Notes under the pieces: model-generated
The model's database searches: none
What the model was told of the DNA's origin: nothing
Seen by the model: the letters and a program-made list of their open reading frames with translations, nothing else
Made by a program: the position numbers and the translations under genes
Assembly: GCF_009695915.1 (NCBI RefSeq)
Contig: NZ_VUMZ01000011.1
Span: forward strand, 1-64,000
DNA: 64,000 bases
Source: Hornefia butyriciproducens
GTDB lineage: Bacteria; Bacillota; Clostridia; Peptostreptococcales; Anaerovoracaceae
Reading direction: 5' to 3'
Part shown: in pieces, positions 35,572 through 43,355 of the stretch
How positions within the stretch are numbered: the stretch's first letter is position 1
Layout: each line of letters begins with the position of its first letter

Positions 35572-36000
35572 TTATCCTTCGATTGCAATGTATTTATTCT
35601 GCTCGATCTCCGGTTTGGCCTCTGCCTTCGGCACATCGATTTTCAGAACGCCCTGGTCGAATCTGGCCTTAATATCCTCCTGTCTGACATCATCGCCGAC
35701 ATAGAAGCTCCTGGTGCAGGTTCCCTGGAATCTTTCTCTTCTGATGTAGGAACCATCCTCGCCCTTCTCGTCATTGTTTGTGGACGTGGTTGCCTCTACC
35801 TGCAGAACGCCGTCATTCAGTTGGATTTTAACATTGTCCTTGTCAAATCCCGGCAGATCCATATGCAGTTCATAATGGTCTCCGGCGTCTTTCACGTCGC
35901 TCTTCATCAAAGTGTTTTCTACACGGTTTCCACGGAACGGCGGGAAATCCATAAAATCATCGTTGAAAAATCTGTCTCCAAAAATGCTCGGTAACAACAT
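35572..36000 (-). CDS. Hsp20/alpha-crystallin small heat-shock protein
   Basis: 142 residues with the alpha-crystallin domain: DHYELHMDLPGFDKDNVKIQ, then RRERFQGTCTRSFYVGDDV and GVLKIDVPKAE. It holds unfolding proteins. A CIRCE element in its promoter shows HrcA-type repression. GGAGG lies before the ATG; the leader is long, about 120 bases. Confidence 0.95.
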   Translation of the reverse strand: MLLPSIFGDRFFNDDFMDFPPFRGNRVENTLMKSDVKDAGDHYELHMDLPGFDKDNVKIQLNDGVLQVEATTSTNNDEKGEDGSYIRRERFQGTCTRSFYVGDDVRQEDIKARFDQGVLKIDVPKAEAKPEIEQNKYIAIEG

Positions 36001-36130
36001 AGTAAATACCTCCTTTTAATATCGGCATCTCTGCCTGTTTGTCTGTCTGTTCTGATCAGGCTCTCCCGATCTCTGTTAATCTCTGTCTCCCTATCTCTTT
36101 CTGTTTCCTTCGTTCCTCCTTACAAGTATC

Positions 36131-36158
36131 ATTATACTCATTTTGTTAGCACTGTCAA
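36131..36158 (-). promoter_or_regulatory. sigma-A promoter of hsp20
   Basis: On the minus strand TTGACA (complement of 36153-36158), 16 bases, TATAAT (complement of 36131-36136), consensus boxes. The -35 lies inside the CIRCE element. Confidence 0.8.
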
Positions 36159-36172
36159 TAGGTGAGTGCTAA
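36146..36172. promoter_or_regulatory. CIRCE operator (HrcA site)
   Basis: TTAGCACTG at 36146-36154, nine-base spacer, GAGTGCTAA at 36164-36172. The CIRCE consensus is TTAGCACTC-N9-GAGTGCTAA; only one base differs. It covers the -35 box of the hsp20 promoter, so HrcA binding would block transcription. Confidence 0.93.
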
Positions 36173-36209
36173 TTTTTTTAAAAAATTTTTCTTTTGCTTT
36201 TTTCGGTAT

Positions 36210-36317
36210 TTAATGCGTGCCCGGCCATCGGATATGCTTGAAATATCAATCATGCAGAGAGTATATTCGGTGGCCTGCCGCAGGGCTTCAGAGAACTTTA
36301 TCCGAAAAACCTGCGGC
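36210..36317 (-). repeat. repeat B, full copy, reaching into a coding region
   Basis: Reverse-strand match to 5259-5367 over its whole length with scattered differences. Its far end (36298-36317, CTTTATCCGAAAAACCTGCG region) overlaps the last codons and stop codon of the YibE/F gene. Confidence 0.8.
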
Positions 36318-37452
36318 TCCATCGCACCGCTAACGCCGTCAAAAACGCGGAAAACGGCACTGTCAGAATCACCGCTATCGCCGCGGTCATCCCTCCGAGC
36401 AGTTCAATGCTTATGAAATCCGCGTTTATCAGTTGGTTAAACTGATAGCCATAGGAAATTATCACCATCAAAGTTGTTATCACGGAGCCTGTAAACGCCA
36501 GAATCAGCGTCTGACAATTCGCGCCGGCCAGATCTCTCCCGATATTCATCCCCGAACGAAACAACTCATTGCTTCTGATATCCGGTTTCTGTTCCCATAT
36601 CTCAAACAGGGCCGAAACCACCGACATCGCTATGTCTATCAATGCACCGAGACTTGACACCGCAATGCTGACAAAGAGCAGACCGGATACGCTAAGACCC
36701 GATTTCTGTCGGATCAGGATCAGTTCCTCCGCCGCCTCCAGATTATATCCGTTTACATACATGATTCCTGAGAAAACCACATATACGGCTGATGCCACAG
36801 CCATACCGAGAACCGTTGCCGCAACTGCGACCCATGTTTTCCGACTCCAGCCGTTCAGCAGCGTCATGGCGCTGACGATAATCACCGTTGCCGTGATGAA
36901 TGTCACCACCGCAGGCGAATACCCGTGAAACAGTGCCGGCAGCAGAAATCCCAGAATCATAACCATCGCGGAAGCAAGACCGAGCAGCGAACGCAGTCCT
37001 TTGTGCCCTGCGACAACAATCAGCAGCGCTGCAAATACTCCCAAAAGAAGAATTCTTCCCAGAGTACGGTCATAGTTATATATATTGTAGAACGGCTTCA
37101 CTCCCGGGGAACTGTCAACCTTGACGATCACACGGGTTCCCTTGCTGCAGATAATATGATGCGTGTTAGTGACATCATTGTCTATCATGAGTTTTCTGCC
37201 CTTCAGCGGTCCCTGATCAATGTGAACCTCCAGCTTCTGGTATCCCAGTCTGCGTGCTCCCTCATTGTCTCTGCCGGTCAGCGATTCCTCAGCGACTCTG
37301 GTTACATATCCCTTATAATAATTGAGTGAATCAGACTCATAGATCCTGCTGTCGACCGGATTTGCGTGATTCCAGATCAGCACAGCAAGGACAATGACTG
37401 TCATTGCCCCTGCAGTTATCAGATCTTGTATTTTGTTACATCTTTTTTTCAT
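36298..37452 (-). CDS. YibE/F-family membrane protein
   Basis: 384 residues: one N-terminal membrane segment (about 13-30), an extracytoplasmic soluble domain (about 35-130, with KGYVTRVAEESLTGRD and VDSSPGVKPFYNI), then seven or so membrane segments (GLRSLLGLASAMVMILGFLL to the C-terminus). The family's function is unknown. The final codons SRRFFG-stop lie in repeat B, so the natural C-terminus may have been replaced. It follows the secreted phosphoesterase gene by five bases. Two more family members lie at 55664-57549. Confidence 0.88.
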   Translation of the reverse strand: MKKRCNKIQDLITAGAMTVIVLAVLIWNHANPVDSRIYESDSLNYYKGYVTRVAEESLTGRDNEGARRLGYQKLEVHIDQGPLKGRKLMIDNDVTNTHHIICSKGTRVIVKVDSSPGVKPFYNIYNYDRTLGRILLLGVFAALLIVVAGHKGLRSLLGLASAMVMILGFLLPALFHGYSPAVVTFITATVIIVSAMTLLNGWSRKTWVAVAATVLGMAVASAVYVVFSGIMYVNGYNLEAAEELILIRQKSGLSVSGLLFVSIAVSSLGALIDIAMSVVSALFEIWEQKPDIRSNELFRSGMNIGRDLAGANCQTLILAFTGSVITTLMVIISYGYQFNQLINADFISIELLGGMTAAIAVILTVPFSAFLTALAVRWSRRFFG

Positions 37453-37457
37453 CAGCT

Positions 37458-39671
37458 CTATCTGACTTTTACAGTCTTGCTTTCAGACCATTTCCCATAG
37501 TAGGTTTTACCGTTCACTGTCTTATAGCCTCTGACCCTAACCTTGTATCTGCTGCCGGATTTCAAGTTTTTGATCGTTTTATAGGTCCGGGTGCTCCTAA
37601 TGCTCTTCCACTTGGAGCTTCCGGCCTTTCTGTAACTGATCTGGTACTTTACACCCTTCGCAAGCTTACTGTAACTGACAGAAATCTTTTTCTTTCCCGC
37701 TTTAGCTTTCTTGATTTTTCCTTTGCTGATTTTTACCTGCTCCGGTTTTTGCTCCGTATCTGTACGCGAGATCTTGAAGGAATCCAGAACCGGCATTTCT
37801 TTCGTATCCGTAAAATATGTCGTAAAGGTCAGGCTCGTCCGTGTCACTTCGACATTGGTAATGTTCGGTCGATTACTCTGATCCTTCATCGCAATGAAAT
37901 CTGTTAAAGAATCATTGTTGTATTTGTAATACTTACTTCCGGATGCAGAATTGGCAGTAAGATAGAATACCTGCCCGTCTTTCGGATCCATAACGGAGGT
38001 GCTGTCCGAAGTCTGCGGATCATTTGCGTCCATCAGATAGGTTCTGGTATAGCAGTGATCATGCCCCATCAGTACAGCGTCGATGTCCAGATCGGAGAAA
38101 ATCCGGGGGAGCTCTGATCTGCGTTCCAGAATGTCATCGTCTGTTGCATGACTCGCTGCACTGTAAATGGAATGATGGAAACTGACTATTTTCCACTGAG
38201 CGTCCGGATTTGCCTGCAGCGCCTGTTTCATAAATGCTCTGTGCTCACTGGTGCTTCTGTTATTGGAGTTGAGATTCATAAACAGAACCCCGTTATACAT
38301 ATACCAGTAGTCTCCGCTTGCTTTGCCGGAGCTGTCCACACGTCCCAGGAAAGATACGTTAGGAATATTTCCATGCGCTGTGTACAGTGTGCTTCCGGAA
38401 TCATGATTTCCTTCATTCAGCGCCAGTGCATAGGACTGCAGCTCGTCCGGCGTAAAGAATCCCTGATACTGAGATTCTTCTGAAGCGCCTTTATCGTTAA
38501 TCTGATCCCCGGCACTAAGAATGAAACTTGTCTGCGGAAACTTCTCCGTTGCGAAATCCAGTGTATTGACCCAGCCCTTTGTGTCATTTTCTGCATTATG
38601 GCTGGCACCGATCTGCGGATCTCCGGCAAACAGAAAACTGAAAGAATCCTTTTCTCCCAGATCCTGCGTTGCAAAGGTATAAGTATCCGACCATCCGTCA
38701 TCATTTCCTACTCTATAAATATATGTTGTGAATTCATCCAGATTCTTCAGCACTGCTTTGTTGGAATAGAATCCGCCGAGTCCGCTCTTTACCTGATCGG
38801 CTCTGCATTTTCTGGCGGAAGTTTCCGGGAACTCATCGCCATTTTTCCATCCGGACGGTTTGACCGCCACCTGCACATAAGACGCTTTTCCGGATTCTCC
38901 CAGCCAACTCAGATTTCTCTTTGTTTCATCCGTCCCGATCTGCAAAGACACGTCGCGAACTTCTTTCTGCGGAAGAACCGTGCTCACTGTAAGATCCTGA
39001 AGATCAACATAGATATCCGAGCTGCTCGCTCTTCCCTGGTGCAATTCCACTGCCAGAACATTATCTTTCGCCTTCAGGTTCAGACTGCTGATGTCTATAC
39101 CGTCGCTGACCGCTGAAACTGTGCCGGTCTTCGGTTCTCCGGCGTTGGAGCCTCCGTAACCGTTCTCATCGAACGAGCTGTCATCGAATCCGGCTATCTT
39201 CTTTCCGTTGATCGTTACAATCGCTGCGTCATCATATAAAACAGTTCCTGTGATTTCCTTTATCTGACTGACATCAACATCATCGATATCAAATTTTGTT
39301 CTCAGATAATAGACCGGCACGTCGTTTGAAGTTCCACTGATGTACTGATTCAGAAGCACATTCGGAACGAAACCGCTGCCCAGATCGGCTTTCTGACCGT
39401 TCTTCGCTCCAAAGCTTCCCTTCCCGGAAGACCAGGCGGAATCATCGAAATCTGCATCGCTGTTCCAGCCGGCCTCAGGTTTAGTGTTATTGTCAAGATA
39501 GCGCCAAGTTGTCCCGTCAGTGCTCACTACCCTGTCTGTCGTCGCCGTACCCGACGCAGTTCCCGCATATACGTCTGAATTCGTCATTTGCGCCAGGTTT
39601 CCCGTTCCCGCCACGATCATGACGGAAAGTGCGAGGGCAGAAATTTTGTACAAACCTCGTAATTTAACCAT
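37458..39671 (-). CDS. secreted purple-acid-phosphatase-like metallophosphoesterase with Fn3 tail
   Basis: 737 residues. A signal peptide (about 1-37), a beta-rich N-terminal domain (about 45-215, GTTWRYLDNNTKPEAGW), a PAP-type Fn3 domain, then the metallophosphatase core with GDPQIG, GDQIND, GNHDSG, FHHSIYS and GHDHCYTRTY, i.e. all five metal motifs. The C-terminal 95 residues are a basic Fn3-like domain (KISVSYSKLAKGVKYQISYR) that may bind the cell wall or a polymer. It likely releases phosphate or acts on nucleotides outside the cell. ATG 39671 was chosen because the signal peptide follows. Confidence 0.9.
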   Translation of the reverse strand: MVKLRGLYKISALALSVMIVAGTGNLAQMTNSDVYAGTASGTATTDRVVSTDGTTWRYLDNNTKPEAGWNSDADFDDSAWSSGKGSFGAKNGQKADLGSGFVPNVLLNQYISGTSNDVPVYYLRTKFDIDDVDVSQIKEITGTVLYDDAAIVTINGKKIAGFDDSSFDENGYGGSNAGEPKTGTVSAVSDGIDISSLNLKAKDNVLAVELHQGRASSSDIYVDLQDLTVSTVLPQKEVRDVSLQIGTDETKRNLSWLGESGKASYVQVAVKPSGWKNGDEFPETSARKCRADQVKSGLGGFYSNKAVLKNLDEFTTYIYRVGNDDGWSDTYTFATQDLGEKDSFSFLFAGDPQIGASHNAENDTKGWVNTLDFATEKFPQTSFILSAGDQINDKGASEESQYQGFFTPDELQSYALALNEGNHDSGSTLYTAHGNIPNVSFLGRVDSSGKASGDYWYMYNGVLFMNLNSNNRSTSEHRAFMKQALQANPDAQWKIVSFHHSIYSAASHATDDDILERRSELPRIFSDLDIDAVLMGHDHCYTRTYLMDANDPQTSDSTSVMDPKDGQVFYLTANSASGSKYYKYNNDSLTDFIAMKDQSNRPNITNVEVTRTSLTFTTYFTDTKEMPVLDSFKISRTDTEQKPEQVKISKGKIKKAKAGKKKISVSYSKLAKGVKYQISYRKAGSSKWKSIRSTRTYKTIKNLKSGSRYKVRVRGYKTVNGKTYYGKWSESKTVKVR

Positions 39672-39761
39672 CTCTTTACCATCCTTTACTTCTGTCAACT
39701 TCAGATCTGATACAGAGAGAATATCATATGTCTGTAAGAACCGCATGCTTGTCAGCGTTAA

Positions 39762-40054
39762 TTATTTGTAAACAAAGAACTCTCTCAGAAAGTATTCATG
39801 AAGTCTTTTATCGCCTGACACCTCCGGATGAAATGCGAGGGCAAGCTGATTCTTGTATTCCGCCGCAACGATGTGCCCGTTCACCTCCGCAAGAGTCTGC
39901 ACAGCAGGATCATCCCTGCACAAGTCCCCAGAACCGGCATTCCTCCCTGAATAAACGCTCTGATCGGTTCGAGCATTCCCGTCTCTTGCAGCAGCCGCTT
40001 CTGCGATTCTAGCCTGTTCGGCATTGGTAACATCCATAATCACTCTGCCTTTCA
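39762..40054 (-). pseudogene. decayed pdxS-pdxT remnant
   Basis: Three pieces of the vitamin B6 synthase pair follow one another. First, VIMDVTNAEQARIAEAA matches the N-terminal region of PdxS. Second, in another frame beginning at 39976, MLEPIRAFIQGGMPVLGTCA followed by GMILL is the PdxT glutaminase nucleophile region. Third, back in the first frame, GHIVAAEYKNQLALAFHPEV and the following SGDKRLHEYFL are the PdxT C-terminus with its catalytic His-Glu region. Large parts of both genes are missing, so this is a double-deletion relic. A palindromic repeat abuts its 5' edge. Confidence 0.85.
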
Positions 40055-40088
40055 GCATCCATTAAGTCCCGGCAAGGGCTTAATGAGC
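40055..40088. repeat. short palindromic repeat at the pdxST break
   Basis: ATTAAG (40061-40066) pairs with CTTAAT (40079-40084) within GCATCCATTAAGTCC and GGGCTTAATGAGC arms, a family copy with a two-base change in the left arm. It directly follows the PdxS fragment. Confidence 0.75.
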
Positions 40089-40157
40089 AGGCACCATTTA
40101 ATATACGGAAAAACTGTTCTTTCCAAAAGATGCAAAAGCTTTTATTTTTTAGAGTAG

Positions 40158-40189
40158 AAAAGCCCGCAGAACAACGCCTGCGGGCTTTT
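40158..40189. terminator. bidirectional terminator
   Basis: AAAAGCCCGCAG (40158-40169) pairs perfectly with CTGCGGGCTTTT (40178-40189); T runs lie on the plus-strand side and TTTTC on the minus-strand side. It ends the small membrane protein gene to its right. Confidence 0.85.
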
Positions 40190-40209
40190 TATCGATTTCA
40201 TATACAGTT

Positions 40210-40368
40210 TCAGTTGAAAAGCAGTGCCGGTATTGAAAACATGATTGCCATGACGACACAAAGTCCAACAATAAAAATCTTCAGCGCCAGACTTTTTCCA
40301 TTGCTCTTTTTTTCTGCGTAAACCGGCTTCTTCTCCGGATTACGATAATTTTTAGGTTTATTGCTCAT
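40210..40368 (-). CDS. small single-span membrane protein
   Basis: 52 residues: a basic, lysine-rich N-terminal half (SNKPKNYRNPEKKPVYAEKK) and a C-terminal membrane segment (LKIFIVGLCVVMAIMFSIPA). ATG 40368 has GGAAGGGAG nine bases upstream and a terminator follows, which supports a real gene. Function unknown; the inside-positive topology suggests a cytosolic tail. Confidence 0.7.
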   Translation of the reverse strand: MSNKPKNYRNPEKKPVYAEKKSNGKSLALKIFIVGLCVVMAIMFSIPALLFN

Positions 40369-40479
40369 TCGCGGTTCGCTCCCTTCCTGCACCATGATTA
40401 TATATGATATTGCGGTTTTTTGCAATCAGACTTTGAAAAACATCGCAACAGACTGCAGCAATCTTTTTTTATCTTTCTC

Positions 40480-40509
40480 TTGACAATCTCCCCCGTCTGT
40501 ATGTATAAT
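40480..40509 (+). promoter_or_regulatory. sigma-A promoter of the riboswitch-ATPase transcript
   Basis: TTGACA (40480-40485), 18 bases, TATAAT (40504-40509), both consensus. The transcript would begin near 40516, ahead of the riboswitch. Confidence 0.85.
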
Positions 40510-40540
40510 TTCGGAAACGAAAGCTTGTGCACTGCGCACA

Positions 40541-40676
40541 GAAGAGGGAGTAGTCAGAATACAGTATCAACAATCGCGGTAACATACCTGGTACTGTAGC
40601 CATTGATTCGATATGGTGACGAGACTTTTCATGCCGGTTCCGAACACGGAAGCCGGATGAAGAGTCTCGTTTTTTA
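40541..40676 (+). promoter_or_regulatory. yybP-ykoY manganese riboswitch with terminator
   Basis: The leader has conserved pieces of the yybP-ykoY class in order: GAGGGAGTAG (40544-40553), GGTAACATACC (40578-40588) and GATATGGTGACGAGACT (40610-40626). The last piece continues into a long terminator hairpin. In this class Mn2+ binding stabilises the aptamer and prevents termination. The gene controlled is a P-type Ca/Mn-like ATPase, a known partner of this riboswitch. The assignment is from motif memory, not a covariance model. Confidence 0.8.
40619..40676 (+). terminator. expression-platform terminator of the Mn riboswitch
   Basis: ACGAGACT (40619-40626) pairs with AGTCTCGT (40663-40670), with inner pairing TTCAT/ATGAA and CCGG/CCGG, then TTTTTT. 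Its 5' arm overlaps the conserved end of the aptamer, so ligand binding and termination exclude each other. Confidence 0.88.
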
Positions 40677-40721
40677 TCAGCCGCCGGCGCCAATTGCGGC
40701 AAGGCGGGAAAGGAAACAAAC

Positions 40722-43328
40722 ATGAAGGAATATTATCAGCAGACAGTCTCGGAGGTATTGAAACGGGTAGGACAGACCCAGGCCGGATGGAGCAGTTCTC
40801 AGGCATCTGAATTGCTGGAAAAACACGGGCCGAACGCGCTGCAGGCGGGGAAGCGGAAAACCGTATTGCAGATGTTTGCAGAACAGTTCCGGGATCTGAT
40901 GGTCATCATTCTCATCATCGCGGCGGTCATTTCCATGATCTCCGGCAATGCAGAGAGCACACTGGTGATCTTCGCAGTACTGATCATCAACGCGGTACTC
41001 GGCACCGTACAGAACAGGAAAGCTGAAAAATCTCTGGACTCCCTGAAGTCTCTGGCTTCTCCGAGTGCCAAGGTCATCCGCGGCGGCGTGACGCAGGAAA
41101 TCAATTCCACACAGGTTGTGCCGGGCGACATCGTTGTTCTGGAGGCAGGCGATATGGTGGTTGCGGACGGACGCGTCATTGACAGCTTTTCACTTCAGGT
41201 AAACGAAAGCTCCCTGACAGGAGAATCCACCAATGTAGACAAAAGCTCCGGTGTGATCGACGGGCAGGTCCCTCTCGGTGACCGCGTCAACATGGTATAT
41301 TCCGGCTCTCTGGTCACCTACGGCCGTGCTGTAATCGCCGTAACCGCCACCGGAATGGACACGGAAATCGGCCGGATCGCTTCCATGATGAACGCCACCA
41401 AAGAGAAGAAGACACCTCTTCAGCGAAGCCTTGATCAGTTCAGCAGCCGTCTGGCCGTCGTCATCATGATGATCTGCGCCATCGTATTCCTTCTGGGGCT
41501 TTTCCGCGGCGGACTCTCCATTCTTGATTCCCTGCTGTTCGCTGTGGCACTGGCTGTCGCCGCAATCCCAGAGGCCCTCAGTTCCATCGTCACAATCGTT
41601 CAGGCGATGGGAACACAAAAGATGGTTCGGGAACACGCCATCATCAAAGAGCTCAAGGCTGTTGAAAGTCTGGGAAGCGTCTCAGTAATCTGCTCCGACA
41701 AAACAGGAACACTGACACAGAACAAAATGACCGTTCAGGATGTCTACATTGATGAGCACGTTATTCCCTCCTCCAAGCTTACGCTGGACGATCCGATTCA
41801 CCGGATGCTCCTGTACAACGCCATTCTGACCAATGATTCTTCCCTGCGCGACGGGCAGACAATCGGCGACCCAACCGAATTCTGTCTGCTGGAAATGGCC
41901 GAAAAAATAAATGTTCCTCATCAGAATATCCGCGCGCAGCTGAGCCGTCTGGAGGAAATCCCCTTCGATTCTGACCGTAAACTGATGACCACCCGGTATG
42001 AAATTGACGGAAAGGAGCTTCTGCTCACCAAAGGCGCTCCGGACGTCCTGCTGAATCGCTCCGGAAGACTGCTGACATCAGACGGAATCCGCTCCATCAC
42101 CGACGCAGACAGAAATCGGATCGTACAGGCCAACATGCAGTTCTCGCAGGACGGACTGCGAGTTCTGGCCTTTGCCTACAAAGACGCTCCTGCCGACCGC
42201 GAAATCGGGCCGGAGGACGAACACGACTATACATTCATCGGACTGATTTCCATGATGGATCCTCCTCGGGAGGAATCCATGGAAGCCGTTGCAGAGGCAA
42301 AACGCGCCGGAATCCGCCCGGTCATGATTACCGGTGACCACAAAATCACCGCTACTGCCATCGCGAAGAAAATCGGGATCTTTGAGGAGGGCGATCTCGC
42401 CGTAACCGGCCTGGAGCTGGATGCGATGTCAGAGGATGAGCTGAATGAGAAGGTGGAGAAAATTTCTGTCTACGCCCGCGTTTCCCCGGAAAACAAAATC
42501 AGGATCGTTGATGCGTGGCAGAATAAAGGACACATCACCGCGATGACCGGCGACGGAGTCAACGATGCGCCCGCGCTTAAGAAGGCCGATATCGGCGTCG
42601 CCATGGGAATCACCGGAACAGAAGTGTCCAAAGACGCCGCCGCCATGATTCTGACAGACGATAATTTTGCGACAATCATCAAAGCTGTTGCCAATGGCAG
42701 GAATGTATTCCGCAATATCAAAAATTCCATCGAATTTCTGCTTTCCGGAAACATGGCCGGAATCTTTGCGGTACTTTACGCTTCCCTGGCCGCTCTTCCG
42801 GTTCCCTTTGCCGCAGTGCATCTGCTGTTCATCAATCTGCTGACAGATTCACTTCCGGCTCTGGCAATCGGCATGGAAAACCCCGAAAAAGATCTGCTGA
42901 ATGATAAGCCGCGTGACCCGAACCAGGGAATTATGACAAAAGACTTTCTGCACAGGATCTTCTTCCAGGGCGCTCTGATCGCCATCGTAACGATGACCGC
43001 ATTCCATCTGGGGATGCAGGTCAGCCACATGACCGGCATGACAATGGCCTTCTCCACACTGACGATAGCACGTCTGTTCCACGGCTTCAACTGCCGCAGC
43101 AGACACTCGATTTTCCGGCTCAGGCTGACCAGCAACAAATATACCATCGGTGCGTTCTTCCTGGGGCTGCTCCTCCTGAACCTGGTTCTGTTCGTGCCGT
43201 TCCTGCGTCCGCTGTTCATGATCGCGGATCTCACCGCATGTCAGTACGGCATGATTTACGCCCTGGCCTTTCTTCCTACCGTAGTCATCCAGACTGTCAA
43301 GGTAGTTCAGGAGTACCGGAAACAATAA
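40722..43328 (+). CDS. P-type cation ATPase (Ca2+/Mn2+ type, PacL/PMR1-like)
   Basis: 868 residues. Actuator TGES (LTGESTNVDK), phosphorylation DKTGTLTQNK, nucleotide-binding KGAPDVLL, hinge MTGDGVNDAPALKKADIG and about ten membrane segments, with the IIA-type PEAL segment (AAIPEALSSIV) and a C-terminal cation_ATPase_C domain. It pumps Ca2+ or Mn2+ out of the cytoplasm. Control by a manganese riboswitch points to Mn2+ efflux. The ATG has AAAGGA upstream. Confidence 0.95.
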   Translation: MKEYYQQTVSEVLKRVGQTQAGWSSSQASELLEKHGPNALQAGKRKTVLQMFAEQFRDLMVIILIIAAVISMISGNAESTLVIFAVLIINAVLGTVQNRKAEKSLDSLKSLASPSAKVIRGGVTQEINSTQVVPGDIVVLEAGDMVVADGRVIDSFSLQVNESSLTGESTNVDKSSGVIDGQVPLGDRVNMVYSGSLVTYGRAVIAVTATGMDTEIGRIASMMNATKEKKTPLQRSLDQFSSRLAVVIMMICAIVFLLGLFRGGLSILDSLLFAVALAVAAIPEALSSIVTIVQAMGTQKMVREHAIIKELKAVESLGSVSVICSDKTGTLTQNKMTVQDVYIDEHVIPSSKLTLDDPIHRMLLYNAILTNDSSLRDGQTIGDPTEFCLLEMAEKINVPHQNIRAQLSRLEEIPFDSDRKLMTTRYEIDGKELLLTKGAPDVLLNRSGRLLTSDGIRSITDADRNRIVQANMQFSQDGLRVLAFAYKDAPADREIGPEDEHDYTFIGLISMMDPPREESMEAVAEAKRAGIRPVMITGDHKITATAIAKKIGIFEEGDLAVTGLELDAMSEDELNEKVEKISVYARVSPENKIRIVDAWQNKGHITAMTGDGVNDAPALKKADIGVAMGITGTEVSKDAAAMILTDDNFATIIKAVANGRNVFRNIKNSIEFLLSGNMAGIFAVLYASLAALPVPFAAVHLLFINLLTDSLPALAIGMENPEKDLLNDKPRDPNQGIMTKDFLHRIFFQGALIAIVTMTAFHLGMQVSHMTGMTMAFSTLTIARLFHGFNCRSRHSIFRLRLTSNKYTIGAFFLGLLLLNLVLFVPFLRPLFMIADLTACQYGMIYALAFLPTVVIQTVKVVQEYRKQ

Positions 43329-43355
43329 ATTCCAAAACCCGGTCAGGCTGTGTTC

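Noticed and set aside
40625-40665. Resemblance of CCGGTTCCGAACACGGAAG to a 5S rRNA segment
   Set aside because: The bases are the two arms and loop of the riboswitch terminator; no other 5S parts are present in order.
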